From positions 1 to 64,000 of the forward strand of contig NZ_JAAHGO010000004.1 of the NCBI RefSeq assembly GCF_010672455.1: a stretch of 64,000 nucleotides of DNA, in the 5' to 3' direction. This DNA is from Okeania sp. SIO2C9 (GTDB lineage Bacteria > Cyanobacteriota > Cyanobacteriia > Cyanobacteriales > Microcoleaceae). Position numbers and translations under genes: made by a program. Below the pieces are notes generated by a model. That model was not told the origin of the DNA, did not search any database, and worked only from the letters and a program-made list of their open reading frames with translations. The number at the start of each line of letters is the position of its first letter. The stretch's first letter is position 1. Of the stretch, positions 1-9,275 are shown piece after piece.

Positions 1-175
1 CCCCTCTCCCCATCTCCCCATCTCCCCATCTCCCCCTCTCCCCATCTCCCCATCTCCCCATCCCCCCATCACCCCATCTCCCCATCTCCCCATCTCCCCA
101 TCTCCCCATCTCCCCATCTCCCCATCTCCCCATCACCCCATCTCCCCATCTCCCCATCACCCCATCTCCCTCTAC
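1..175. repeat. CCCCATCT-type tandem repeat array
   Basis: About 20 tandem copies of an octamer of the form CCCCATCT, with variants CCCCATCA and CCCCCTCT. It is clipped by the window edge. The same unit recurs at 14503-14565, 6960-6990 and 26165-26195. This is a short tandemly repeated sequence of the kind known from filamentous cyanobacteria. From 176 to 420 I see no gene. Confidence 0.9.
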
Positions 176-420
176 CATTACGCGAGTACCACTACCAGAT
201 TTTGGGCGTTGCTGAATACTGGGATGATTTTGGCGCTCCACGGAGACACGGACACAGGGAGACACGGGGATTATGGTTTGTGCTCTGTGACAAAATCATC
301 CCGCAATTATGCAATGCCGATGTTGTAACCCTTAAAAGTATAAACCCCGCCCATATCTAGTAGATGGGTGGGGTTAGTTTTTAATACCGATATATTCTTA
401 TGTTTAATGAGAGACATCGG

Positions 421-591
421 TTAAATTTTGCCCTTCATCCAGTTTTTAAACAAATTCTCCTTCACCATAGTCTGTCGCAGCACTTCAACTAAATATTCTT
501 GAGCTTCTTCCCGACTTAAACCTTTCACTTCCTCCCGTAGAACTTGTAATTTGAACTGTTGCTCCATAGTTAAGCTATTAGACATTTCCAT
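421..591 (-). CDS. nblA: NblA/Ycf18-family phycobilisome degradation protein
   Basis: A 56-residue protein read on the minus strand from ATG at 591 to TAA at 421. The core runs MEQQFKLQVLREEV, then LSREEAQEYLVEVLRQTMVKE. This matches the NblA layout: one long amphipathic helix opening with EQQF, then SREQA-like, then a short second helix. NblA proteins bind phycobiliproteins and deliver phycobilisomes to Clp proteolysis under nutrient stress. An AAGGAG ribosome site lies 6 bases before the start. The gene is divergent from the bilin lyase gene at 829 and close to cpcG, so the context is phycobilisome turnover and assembly. The length (usual 54-65 aa) and motif order fit well. The assignment is from memory of the family. 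Confidence 0.82.
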   Translation of the reverse strand: MEMSNSLTMEQQFKLQVLREEVKGLSREEAQEYLVEVLRQTMVKENLFKNWMKGKI

Positions 592-828
592 AGTTTACTC
601 CTTCTTATCTAGATAATAGATATCGGCCAATATACTTAGGCCACAGTTAAGTTGATTTATTGACTCTTATGTAAATTATCGTAACATTTACTTGACATAC
701 TGTCCATGATGTACATTTTAAAACTAATTTATTCGACAAAAGTTAACATTAAATTAATAAAAGCTAGAAGTATTATGATGATTAGGCTAGAACTAATATC
801 CTAAAAATTCAAAGATGGAGAAAGACAA
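592..828. promoter_or_regulatory. Divergent intergenic region between nblA and the bilin lyase gene
   Basis: This AT-rich 237-base gap must hold both promoters. A GATAATAGATATC palindrome-like stretch lies at 612-625. A GGAG at 816-819 is a plausible ribosome site for the start at 829. I cannot assign a specific operator. Confidence 0.35.
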
Positions 829-3617
829 ATGGATGCAATGGAATTTTTTGTGCGACTCGTTGGTAGTAGGAGCTTCTAGCAACTAGAAGGGTATAACTGC
901 CGTCTAATGAGGCCACGGAGGAAGAGCCTGTAAAAATACGAGGCCACCAAAGAAGAAGCCCGTTGGATAACTGAGTTATGGATGTGGGTGCAAGTCCCAC
1001 CCGTTAAGGGACAACGGACTCCCGACCTGGCCACACCGAGCTAGAACTTACCGCTAGCAGAGTGAAGCTGGCATCAGGCCCTAACCAGAGCTAAGGGTGA
1101 TAGGCACACTGGGGGTAATGGGGAGACGGCATGGGTACAGTACGGAATGTCTTGAAAAAGCGTCTTATCCATCGGCAAGAGACACCTTACACTCTTGACC
1201 GCACGCGGTAAATTCCCGCACCACGAAAAAAAAGTAGGTGCATCCCTGGGGACTGCGTAGGCGAAGTGGACAGCCCTAAACCGTCACAAAAATCTATAAC
1301 TTGGAACGAGGAAAAACGCTGAGAGAGTCTTTGGGAAAAGGTCGAAAACCCAAAGTAGGTGGGAAGCACGGAAATCTCTCCAGCGGGTAGGATGCAAGTC
1401 ATTAATTGCTTGCAGGGTAATCAGCGTAGAGAAATTTAGCAAGAGAGTACGCTTAGACACATGAGCAATCATAGTGAAGTCTGGAGCAGCCAAAACTGGA
1501 AGAAATTTCAGAAAGACCTGTTCCGCCTCCAAAAACGAATCTACAAAGCCATGCAGAATGGAGACCACCGCAAGGTCAGAAATCTCCAACGTTTGGTACT
1601 GAAGTCCCGCGCTGCAAGGATGCTTGCTGTACGACAAGTCTCTGAGCTAAATTCTGGGAAGAAAACTTGTGGGGTCAATGGTCAAAAGTCCTTAAACTTT
1701 GAACAAAGGCTTAACTTAGCATTAAAGCTAAAAAGGGCAAACAACTGGGAACATCAAGGACTAAGAGAGGTTAAAATCCCCAAGAAAAACGGGAATATCA
1801 GAACTCTCAAAATACCAACCATCGCGGATAGGGCCTGGCAATGCCTTGTCAAATATGCCCTAGAACCTGCCCACGAGGCCACCTTCCATGGCCGAAGCTA
1901 CGGCTTCAGACCAGGCAGAAGCACGCAAGATGCCCAAAAATATATCTTCAATCACCTAAGAAGCCAATCTAAAGGCCATGAAAAAAGGGTTATTGAACTT
2001 GATATAGAAAAGTGTTTCGACAGAATCAACCACAGCGCGATTATGTCTAAAGTAATTGCCCCTCAACAAATTAAAACGGGGCTGTGGAAATACTTAAAGG
2101 CAGGAGTATCCCCTGAATTTCCTAACCAGGAAACACCCCAAGGGGGAGCCGTTTCGCCACTACTGGCCAACATAGCATTAAACGGCATAGAGGACATTTA
2201 TCCATCCGTAAGGTATGCGGACAACATGGTGTTTTTCCTCAAGCCAAAAGACAGTGCTGAAGAGATATTAAAGAAAGTACAGCAATTCCTCACCGAGCGC
2301 GGGATGAACGTATCGGCAAAGAAGACAAAGATTACGCGGTCAACGGCAGGCTTTGACTTTTTAGAATGGCACTTTAAAGTCCAGAAAAACGGGAAGTTTC
2401 GTTGCACTCCCAATGAGGAGAATTACGAGAAGTTTCGCTTGAAGGTCAAAGCCATAGTCAACAACTCTGCATTAGCCACTGCCGACAAAGCGAAGAAGCT
2501 AGCCCCAATAATACAGGATTGGAGAAACTACCACCGCTATTGCCAAATGGACGGGTCAAGGTTTAACCTGTGGTACTTAAGGCACGATACCTTTAAGAAA
2601 TTCCTCAAGGATAAAAACAAAGGCAAAAATGAGGCCATAAAACTCGTTAACAAAGCATTTCCAGCGGTTCCTTACTCTGAAAACAAATTCGTCATGGTCA
2701 AAGGGGAAAAATCTCCCTACGACTGAGACCTCCTTTACTGGAGTAAGAGAAATTCCAACCTCTACCACGGGCACACGGCTAAAGCGCTAAAACAACAAGG
2801 CTACAAATGTGGACACTGCATACACTACCTGGACGCCAAAGAAAGGGTACATCTGCATCATATTGACGGCAAGCACGACAATTGACAGTCTAAAAACCTC
2901 TTGGCAGTACATGAGTCATGCCACAATTACATCCACATGGGCAAAAGGTCAAAAGCCTAAGATTATCTAGGAGCGTAGTGCGGTGAAAATCGCACGCTAC
3001 GTTCTGAAGGAGAGGTGCGGAAGGTAATACCTCCCATCGACTCTAACCAAAAGAGTGCTGGTAAATGGCGATCGCAACGCACAACCCATCACTTGGCCTT
3101 CAGGCAAGCAGAAATGGGCAGTTCAGATATTCAAGTAACTAGCTTGGGTCCTGGAGATCCAAAAGTAGTAGAAATCTGTAAAATGCACGAAATTGACCCA
3201 AGTTTGGCTGCTGGAGGCGCTTTTGTTACTTGGGATGGTTCCATGGCCTGGGATAAAGATGATGAAAATCACAAAGGGTCAACTGTATTTGCGATTGTTC
3301 CAGATCCAGAAAATCCTAGAAAAGGCAGAATGTTGCGAGAACGAGGCTATGCAGAAATTGTGCCAGTTGTGGGACGCTTTGAAATGGATGATGAAGATGG
3401 ACTAAATCTGATTACGGAATATGAAACTATGAGTTCTATTGAAAGGTTCTGGTTTCCTAACCCTAATCTCAGGATGCGGACTAGCGCAGTGAAGCGATTT
3501 GGTGGATTTAATACTTCTACATTTTGTACAGAAGTTCGAGTAGAGGAACACAACTCAGATTCTGATATAGAAACGTCACAGAATACTGCACAGTTTTATT
3601 CTGCTTTTGGCTGGTAG
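829..3617 (+). CDS. cpcS: CpcS/CpeS-type phycobiliprotein lyase, split by a group II intron
   Basis: The coding sequence is join(829..849, 3042..3617), 198 residues. Exon 1 encodes MDAMEFF and exon 2 resumes as SNQKSAGKWRSQRTTHHLA. The joined N-terminus (EFF, then SAGKW.SQRT.HHLAF) is the signature start of CpcS/CpeS chromophore lyases. These are lipocalin-fold proteins that attach phycocyanobilin to Cys-82-type sites of phycobiliproteins. Further family blocks follow: the EIDP segment, the WDGSM.WD segment, the GSTVF..VPDPENP segment, the RGYAE segment, LITEYETM and the FWFPNPNLRMRTS stretch. Without splicing the frame hits stops inside the intron, so function depends on intron removal. Exon 2 could be read from an upstream alternative start, but that product would lack the conserved N-terminus. 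The neighbours nblA and cpcG support a role in phycobilisome assembly. CpcS versus CpeS specificity cannot be told here. Confidence 0.85.
1461..2960 (+). pseudogene. Group II intron-encoded protein (reverse transcriptase/maturase plus HNH), broken by two in-frame TGA codons
   Basis: The open part, 1461-2726, encodes 421 residues with RT blocks: LREVKIPKKNGNIRTLKIPT, GRSYGFRPGRST, the ELDIEKCFDRI motif A, and TPQGGAVSPLLANIAL. A maturase (X) domain with a DWRNYHRYCQ-like segment follows. The catalytic YADD box is YADN (residues 252-255; AAC at 2223-2225). At 2724-2726 a TGA ends the frame. The same frame then continues for 77 codons through an HNH module (CGHC, HLHHIDGKHDN, SCHNYIH) and carries a second TGA at 2883-2885. 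TAA at 2958-2960 is the natural end. Both TGA codons fall where tryptophan (TGG) is expected. The RT is probably inactive, but maturase function could persist or be supplied in trans. Confidence 0.85.
2971..3004 (+). ncRNA. Group II intron domain V catalytic hairpin
   Basis: A 34-base stem-loop with a GAGC start, an AGC catalytic triad position, a GAAA loop and a GTTC end. The stem GCGTAG pairs with CTACG, and TGCG pairs with CGCA. This is the most conserved part of group II introns. Its intactness suggests that the ribozyme is still under selection even though the encoded protein is broken. Confidence 0.9.
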
Positions 3618-4238
3618 ATATAGCGCTACGCGCAAGTCAAAAGTCAAAAAATAAAAGTCAAAAGTTAAAATTGGAAGTTAGAAGTAATCCCTGACTAACT
3701 TTGAGCTGCTTGGTGCGCTACCAGATGCGACTGTCGTCGTCACGCGGTCGCATCCGCATTTATAAATGTCCGCGCCCTATTTGCGTAGCACTATAGGTAA
3801 AATTATGCCCAAAGTTTAGCAAATAGTTATCAGAAATGTTACAGATTGTTGCGTAAGTTAATAAAAGTGAGACTTGGATTGCCTCAATCCCTTAATCTAA
3901 AGGTTGACTATCAAAAATGGAGCTTTGAGGACTCCCGGTATAATCTCCGATTTACCGGGAGACGAATCGCGATCAAACAAACAATAAGCACTCCATCATC
4001 GAGGTGTCACTGCGGTCGGGCAGATCGTAGAATAAATTGACTGTGTAGGCGTACTGTCAGGGGCTGGCAACAGTCTAGATAAGTGCCATTCAAGCAGTAA
4101 ACCTAAATCGTGAGGTTTGGGAATCTCCCGTTATAATCTTTAGATTTAATGGGAGAGGATGTCAATGATGCAATTTTTTGAATCGCAGCAAGGTTTAGTG
4201 TGCTTTGGCCACACTTGATAAATCAAATTTAATAATTT
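3618..4238. repeat. Intergenic region with palindromic repeats upstream of cpcG
   Basis: No gene is supported here. The region holds a heptamer patch at 3635-3685. A GC-rich interspersed repeat lies at 3712-3757 and is shared with 9352-9403 and 59710-59757. Two related hairpins also lie here: 3930-3962 (stem TCCCGGTA/TACCGGGA) and 4122-4153 (stem CTCCCGTTA with a TAATGGGAG partner). Both carry TATAATCT-like -10 sequences inside, so either could also serve as the cpcG promoter. Confidence 0.5.
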
Positions 4239-4252
4239 AAGGAGATTCTCAC

Positions 4253-5008
4253 GTGGTGATTCCATTATTAGAATACAAACCTATTAGTCAAAACTCACGA
4301 GTTACGGGTTATGAAGTCCCTGGTGATGACCAACCAATGATTTATTCAGCCGAATCTTTGCCCTCTGGGTCAGGATGGGATGAGTTAATCTGGGCAGCTT
4401 ATCGTCAAATTTATAGCGAACATCAGATTCTTAAGAGAGATCGCCAAATCTTCCTAGAATCTCAACTCAAAAATGGTCAACTTACAGTTCGAGATTTTAT
4501 TCGTGGTTTGGTTATTTCCGATCCATTCCGTCGTAACAATTACGATACAAATAGCAACTATCGCTTTGTTGAGTTATGTGTTCAACGTGTTTTAGGTCGT
4601 GATGTTTACAGCGAAAAGGAAAAGATTGCTTGGTCTATCGTTGTAGCAACTAAAGGTATCGAAGGTTTCATTGATGAGTTGGTTAATAGCGAGGAATACC
4701 TCGACAACTTTGGCTTTGATACTGTACCTTACCAGCGTCGTCGGGTTATACCCCAAAGGGATGGAGGAGAAACTCCTTTTAACCTAAAGACACCTCGTTA
4801 TGGTTTCTACTATCGGACTATTCTTGGTTTCCCTCAAATAGTTTACCAAAATCAATTACGTCGCTTTACTCCCCAAGAAAAGAAACCTCAAGCAGGCGAT
4901 CCTTCTCTTTATTTAAATTTAGCACAGGGTCTTAATGTTCAAGGTACATCAGCACGAGTTAATCTAGGTAATATCAATCTGGGTATGGTACCTTATCGTA
5001 AGGTATAA
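4253..5008 (+). CDS. cpcG: Phycobilisome rod-core linker polypeptide
   Basis: The protein has 251 residues. The opening IPLLEYKPISQNSRVTGYEVPGDDQP is the hallmark N-terminus of CpcG. The PBS linker domain follows at about residues 35-170, with the ELIWAAYRQIYSEHQIL segment, the FIRGL block, the RFVELCVQRVLGRDVYSEKEKIAWSI block and EYLDNFG. CpcG anchors phycocyanin rods to the allophycocyanin core on the thylakoid surface. The start is GTG at 4253, with AAGGAG at 4239-4244, 8 bases away. The next codon is also GTG. The lyase gene upstream on the same strand is about 630 bases away, so separate transcription is likely. The length is normal for CpcG (230-280 aa), so a membrane-type CpcG2/CpcL with a C-terminal hydrophobic tail is unlikely; none is seen. 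Confidence 0.93.
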   Translation: MVIPLLEYKPISQNSRVTGYEVPGDDQPMIYSAESLPSGSGWDELIWAAYRQIYSEHQILKRDRQIFLESQLKNGQLTVRDFIRGLVISDPFRRNNYDTNSNYRFVELCVQRVLGRDVYSEKEKIAWSIVVATKGIEGFIDELVNSEEYLDNFGFDTVPYQRRRVIPQRDGGETPFNLKTPRYGFYYRTILGFPQIVYQNQLRRFTPQEKKPQAGDPSLYLNLAQGLNVQGTSARVNLGNINLGMVPYRKV

Positions 5009-5045
5009 CTTAGATTCTTACTCTAGTACCTCTGTTGAGTGGGAT

Positions 5046-5133
5046 TAATTTTTGTAGGGGTGGAATATTCGTGCAGAGTATTTGGTGAACTTGCCAAAAC
5101 TAGGAACATGAGTATTCTATCCCTACAAATTTT
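5046..5133. repeat. Large inverted repeat after cpcG
   Basis: An 88-base near-palindrome. The left arm begins TTTTTGTAGGGGTGGAATATTC and the right arm ends GAGTATTCTATCCCTACAAA. It could act as a transcription end for cpcG or be a small inverted-repeat element. Heptamers (CAGGAGT) follow at 5164-5200. A half-element with a TATAACCAGATTTCATAT end lies near 5280-5296. Confidence 0.6.
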
Positions 5134-5318
5134 TAGTTACTGAAGAAATGTATGATTTCATAGGAGTCAGTAGTCAGGAGTCAGGAGTCAGGAGAAAGGA
5201 AGGATGAGAGTGGGAATTATCTAAGAATATTCTGGTATTTTATATCTGTTTTGAATGGAAGTATAGAGTGGGACAACTGTATAACCAGATTTCATATTAC
5301 TGAAAAAACAATACTGAG

Positions 5319-6134
5319 TTAAAATTGAGTAATTTGAACTTGATCTCCATACTTCAAATTAAGCTGAGATTGAGCGCTACTAGCATTAGCCGCGATTTCG
5401 ACAAAATTGTGAGAACCAACAATTGCAATTAGTTCACCTGGTTTACAGTCACTATAAGTATTGCCACTGACTATAGTTTTGTAGGATGAAAGATTTTCAT
5501 TTTTTTGAATCACAACTGACCAGGTTTTACCCTCAATATAACTTCTAGGAATATTAGTAATTATATTACCAAAATAGTCAATGTATTGAACTGAACCTTC
5601 AATACCTGACTCTGTAAAATTAATTTTATTTAAGGGTAATTTTATTAAACTTTCTGGGTTAATTTTTTCTCCCAAATTTTCTAATGAAACCCCACTAGCA
5701 ATATGAGCGCCAACAGGAGCAAATATGTCTCGACCGTGGAAGGTTGTGCTAGGTGCATTTGTGCGCCAATAGTCAGAATTAGTCAATTCGACAACTCTCA
5801 TTTCTTGTGTCTCTACGTTTCCCAGCACCCCACTAAAAATACCGTTATCGGGTCCGACAAAAAAACCTGTTGATAATTGAATGGCGATCGCTCTTCTGGC
5901 ACTTCCTACACCTGGATCGACAACAGCTATGTGAACTGTTCCTGGGGGAAAATAGGGATAAGCATTTTTCAAACAAAATCTTGCTGCAAATAAATTTTGA
6001 GCAGGAATTTCATGGGTAAGGTCTATTAGGGTTAGTGTCGGGTTAATTTGATAAATTATACCTTTCATCACACCGACATAAACATCTTTTAATCCAAAAT
6101 CAGTTAACAGTGTAACTATTTTTCTATCAGACAT
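5319..6134 (-). CDS. SAM hydroxide adenosyltransferase (DUF62 family)
   Basis: The protein has 271 residues. The N-terminus MSDRKIVTLLTDFGLKDVYVG and the blocks VHIAVVDPGVGSARRAIAI, FVGPDNGIFS, TFHGRDIFAPVGAHIASG and VQYIDYFGNIITNI are typical of the SAM-dependent chlorinase/fluorinase superfamily. The non-halogenating members use water or hydroxide to split S-adenosylmethionine into adenosine and methionine. The fluorinase-specific insertion loop is absent by eye, so a hydrolase role is the likelier one. It is a cytosolic, trimeric enzyme in known cases. It stands alone between repeat-rich gaps, with no operon partner in view. Confidence 0.85.
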   Translation of the reverse strand: MSDRKIVTLLTDFGLKDVYVGVMKGIIYQINPTLTLIDLTHEIPAQNLFAARFCLKNAYPYFPPGTVHIAVVDPGVGSARRAIAIQLSTGFFVGPDNGIFSGVLGNVETQEMRVVELTNSDYWRTNAPSTTFHGRDIFAPVGAHIASGVSLENLGEKINPESLIKLPLNKINFTESGIEGSVQYIDYFGNIITNIPRSYIEGKTWSVVIQKNENLSSYKTIVSGNTYSDCKPGELIAIVGSHNFVEIAANASSAQSQLNLKYGDQVQITQF

Positions 6135-6147
6135 GATTATTTTTGAT

Positions 6148-6310
6148 ATTATATCATGTTCGGACTGGTCAGTTATAAATAAAATTTAAGAACTGACAGT
6201 ACCGAATAAATACTGAAATTATCTTTACTTTTCTTCTTTCCTTCCCCTAATCCTGAGGACTGACTCCTCGCTAAGTTATTTATAAGTATTCAACCGAACA
6301 TAATATTATA
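6148..6310. mobile_element. Small inverted-repeat element, ATATCATGTTCGG family
   Basis: The left end ATATCATGTTCGG pairs with the right end CCGAACATAATAT. The interior is AT-rich. Related ends are at 6588/6878, 22391/22573 and 48491/48645. There is no coding capacity, so this is a MITE-like, non-autonomous element. Its left end lies only about 15 bases from the start of the DUF62 gene and may influence its expression. Confidence 0.6.
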
Positions 6311-6587
6311 GCAGGGAATAGACAACAGGGAACAGGGAATAGGCAATAGACAATAGTAGGAAAAATTTTCCTGTCTGGCGCAAGCGGTCGATCTTCGGAG
6401 CTTCCCGTAGTGGACTGACACACCTTAAATGGTGCATTAGATGGGGAGATGGGGGGATGGGGAGATCAAGACACCTAGAAACAAAAATAAGAGTGCACAG
6501 TTTTAGATGTGTCAGTCTAGTAGGCTGGGATAGCGAGGATACCTGGCCATATCCAATCGACCTAGAAAGCCGTCAGATCTCGCGTCA

Positions 6588-6878
6588 TATCATGTCCGGT
6601 AGCATCAGTATTGTAAGCGTGAAGGTCATTTCAGTTATCAGTTATCAGTTATCAGTTATCAGTTATCAGTGAACCTCCGACTGAAGTCGGAGGCTTGAAA
6701 TACTGAACTAAATATTTTTTTCATCCCCTTAAAAGGGGAGGCACATACCCTCATTTTTTGGTAAGGAAGAAGGAAGAAGGAAGAGGGAAGAAGGCTTAAA
6801 AGCTTGAAAAAGCGTAAATTTTCTGTAGACATTCACCCTTGGTTTTACACAAACGATACCAGCGGACATGATATCAGT
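6588..6878. mobile_element. MITE-like element with ATATCATGTCCGG ends
   Basis: Left end ATATCATGTCCGGTAGCATC; right end GATACCAGCGGACATGATAT. The centre carries an 'AGTTATC' heptamer run (6628-6668), a short palindromic repeat and GGAAGAA repeats. The right half is closely shared, inverted, with 48491-48570. From 6311 to 6587 I see only repeat debris, including the GCGGTCGATCTTCG repeat at 6386-6410. Confidence 0.65.
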
Positions 6879-7028
6879 GCCAGTCGTAAGGGAACGCGCA
6901 CCAAGAGAGGTAATGCTGACCAAGAGAGGGAATTCGCACCAAGCAGGTAGAAAAATGCTCATCTCCCCATCTCCCCATCTCCCCACATTCCCCTCCTGGG
7001 ATGGGTTAGGGATGGGTCTCCTCCCCAT

Positions 7029-9239
7029 CTAATTCAATTGTTCAATTTGATATTGGGCATCTCTATAACCTCCTGTTCGACCTTGCTCTAAATAAAGTTT
7101 GGCTGCTTTTTCAAAATCAGTAATTGCCCCTTTTTTATCCCCAAGATTAACTCTAACCAATCCTCTACTATAGTAAGCATCAGCATATTCAGAGTTAAGT
7201 CGAATTGCTTGAACATAGTCAGCGATCGCTTGCTCATAATTTTCTTGTTCGGAATAAACACTAGCACGATTTGCATAAGCTTCTGCATTATTAGGACTAA
7301 TAGCTATTGCTTGAGTATAATCTTCTATTGCCTTTTCCAGTTGATTTGCCGAAGCGTAAGCTAATCCTCTATTTGTATAAGCTGATGGACTTTTGGGAGC
7401 AATTTCAATTGTTTTTGTACAATCAGATATAGATTTTTCATATTCTTTAATATTGAGGTAAGCAATACATCGATTATTATAAGCAACTTCATTTTCAGGG
7501 TTAATTGTAATTGCTTGATTACAATCAGATATAGCTTTTTCATACGCTGCTAAATTCAAATATGTGCTACAACGATTAGCATAAGCTTCTTCATTTGCAG
7601 GGTCTATTTCAATAACTTTGTTGTAATCATCTAAAGATCCTTGATAATCTCCCAGAAAAAAGCGCGCTCTGCCTCTACTATAATAACCATCTATCTTTTG
7701 GGGTTCAAGTCTAACCATCTCAGTATAATCTGCTATTGCTCCTTGTAAATCATTATTGGCAGCACGAGCTAATCCTCGACCATGGTAAGCATCTATATTA
7801 TTGGGTTGCAGTCGAATAGCTTGAGTGTGGTCTTGAATAGCAGCGGGATAGTTTTGAGAGCTGTAGTGAACTAATCCTCTTTTATAAAAAGCTTCCGCAT
7901 CTTGAGGTTTGAGGCGTAATACTTGGGTGAAATCATTAATTGCTCCAGCATAATCTTGGAGATCATAACGAGCTGTCCCTCTGTTAAAATTGGCATTAAC
8001 ATGGCTAGGGTTCAAATTAATTACCTTGCTGTAGTCAGCAATAGCTTCTTGGTAATTTTCTAAGTTATAATAAGCGTTACCACGTTTATAGTAAAATTCT
8101 TCTTCATCGGGATTTAGTTGAATTGCTTTGTCATAAGCAGCAATTGCTGCTTGTTGATTACCATTGTTCGCATTTTCTACCCCTTTCTCAAATATTCTCT
8201 CTGCTTTGACCGGGTTTGGGCGATTCAAGAAACTCACTAACCCAATCAGCACTGCAATGACCCCAACGCTGGCAAAACCAAATAAAACGAACCATAAGGG
8301 ATGAGATTTGATTCTCTGTGAGCTCGTTTTGGTTTGAGGATTTGGACTGGTTTTAATTGTGGGTGATGGTGTAAATGTTTGAGAGCGACCGCTAATTTTC
8401 TGTAGCGCTTTGACAACTTCTTCTACAGACTGGTAACGTTTTGTGTAATGGTAATGTACCATTCGATCAACAATATCAGCTAGATTTGAGGAACATTGGG
8501 TTCGATTTCGCCAGACAATACCACTAGGATTTGATGGACTAAGGTCTTGTAGTTTAGGGAGTTCGCTACTGGGAATACCTGTCAGAGCTTGAATACCAAT
8601 CATGCCCACTGCATACAAATCGCTATTAAATTGAGGAATTCCCTGAAATTGTTCGATGGGCATATAGGAAGGAGTACCTGTCGCTATTGTTCGTTGTACT
8701 TCTCCATTTTCTGCTGCAATTCTATGACTAACTTCTTTGACAGAACCAAAATCAATTAAAACTAATTTTTCATCTGGTTGATGTCTAATTAAATTAGATG
8801 GGTTAACATCCCGATGAATTACGCCATTTTCATGCACAAATACCAAAATTTCTAAAATTTCTAACAACAGTTTGATTACTTGTTTTTCTTCCCAAGGTTT
8901 ACCTGGTATAATTTCTTTATTTAATGGTGTTCCAGGGATAAATTCTTCAACTAAATAAAATTGGTTATTTTCTTCAAAATAAGCTAATAGTAAAGGAATC
9001 TGCTCGTGCCTACCTAATTTTTCTAATATTTCTGCTTCTTGTTTAAATAAACGGTGAGCAGTTCTAACTATTGTATAACTATTGCCAGGAGCGCGTAGTT
9101 GTTTGACCACACATTGAGGATGCCCAGGGCGACGAGTATCCGCTGCCAGATAGGTTTGTCCAAATGCACCAGCACTCAGGATTTGAACGACGCGGTAACG
9201 TCCATCTAGAAGTTGACCAATCATGTTCGTGTTACTCAT
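7029..9239 (-). CDS. Membrane Ser/Thr protein kinase with C-terminal TPR repeats
   Basis: The protein has 736 residues. The kinase domain spans about 12-280. K46 (VVK motif), HRD at 142-144 with N149, and DFG at 163-165 are all present, and the GTPSYMPIEQF activation segment fits a Hanks-type kinase. A proline/serine-rich linker follows, then one membrane helix at about 314-341. About eleven TPR units (34-residue periodicity, with NA.A..NRG and YY.RG signatures) run to the C-terminus. The predicted topology is a cytosolic kinase with TPRs across the membrane. TPRs usually bind partner proteins. The next upstream gene on the same strand, ending at 9956, is a paralogue with a dead kinase domain. 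The 716-base gap makes an operon uncertain. Confidence 0.9.
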   Translation of the reverse strand: MSNTNMIGQLLDGRYRVVQILSAGAFGQTYLAADTRRPGHPQCVVKQLRAPGNSYTIVRTAHRLFKQEAEILEKLGRHEQIPLLLAYFEENNQFYLVEEFIPGTPLNKEIIPGKPWEEKQVIKLLLEILEILVFVHENGVIHRDVNPSNLIRHQPDEKLVLIDFGSVKEVSHRIAAENGEVQRTIATGTPSYMPIEQFQGIPQFNSDLYAVGMIGIQALTGIPSSELPKLQDLSPSNPSGIVWRNRTQCSSNLADIVDRMVHYHYTKRYQSVEEVVKALQKISGRSQTFTPSPTIKTSPNPQTKTSSQRIKSHPLWFVLFGFASVGVIAVLIGLVSFLNRPNPVKAERIFEKGVENANNGNQQAAIAAYDKAIQLNPDEEEFYYKRGNAYYNLENYQEAIADYSKVINLNPSHVNANFNRGTARYDLQDYAGAINDFTQVLRLKPQDAEAFYKRGLVHYSSQNYPAAIQDHTQAIRLQPNNIDAYHGRGLARAANNDLQGAIADYTEMVRLEPQKIDGYYSRGRARFFLGDYQGSLDDYNKVIEIDPANEEAYANRCSTYLNLAAYEKAISDCNQAITINPENEVAYNNRCIAYLNIKEYEKSISDCTKTIEIAPKSPSAYTNRGLAYASANQLEKAIEDYTQAIAISPNNAEAYANRASVYSEQENYEQAIADYVQAIRLNSEYADAYYSRGLVRVNLGDKKGAITDFEKAAKLYLEQGRTGGYRDAQYQIEQLN

Positions 9240-9275
9240 AAGGTGGTAGGTGGTAGGTGGTAGGTTTTAGGTGTT

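Larger units (their letters stand above)
850..3041 (+). mobile_element. Group II intron inserted after codon 7 of the bilin lyase gene
   Basis: The 5' end is GTGCGACTCG, which fits the GUGYG consensus. The 3' end is CCCATCGAC, ending in AY. Domain V is the 34-base hairpin at 2971-3004: it opens GAGC, has a GAAA tetraloop and closes GTTC. Domain VI follows at about 3008-3041, with A3036 a candidate branch point. The 5' exon ends in a T-run (IBS1 TTTTTT). An A-run at 1226-1233 in domain I is a good complementary EBS1 candidate. Boundaries were set by restoring the conserved lyase protein across the exons. A reverse transcriptase frame lies in domain IV. The layout fits a bacterial chloroplast-like (IIB) intron; the class is inferred. 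Confidence 0.92.

Noticed and set aside
809-1000. 63-residue minus-strand frame across the lyase start and intron start
   Set aside because: It lies over exon 1 and intron domain I and has no recognisable motif.
1187-1637. Minus-strand frames across the intron's domain I and the 5' part of the RT gene
   Set aside because: They overlap the ribozyme and RT gene and have no family features.
2724-2885. TGA read as tryptophan (recoding)
   Set aside because: Two TGA codons replace tryptophan in the intron protein, but intact core genes such as deoC and the ferredoxin-MBL gene end in TGA at the right place, so TGA is a normal stop here.
3846-4040. 64-residue frame before cpcG
   Set aside because: It runs through palindromic repeats, has no ribosome site and no similarity that I recognise.
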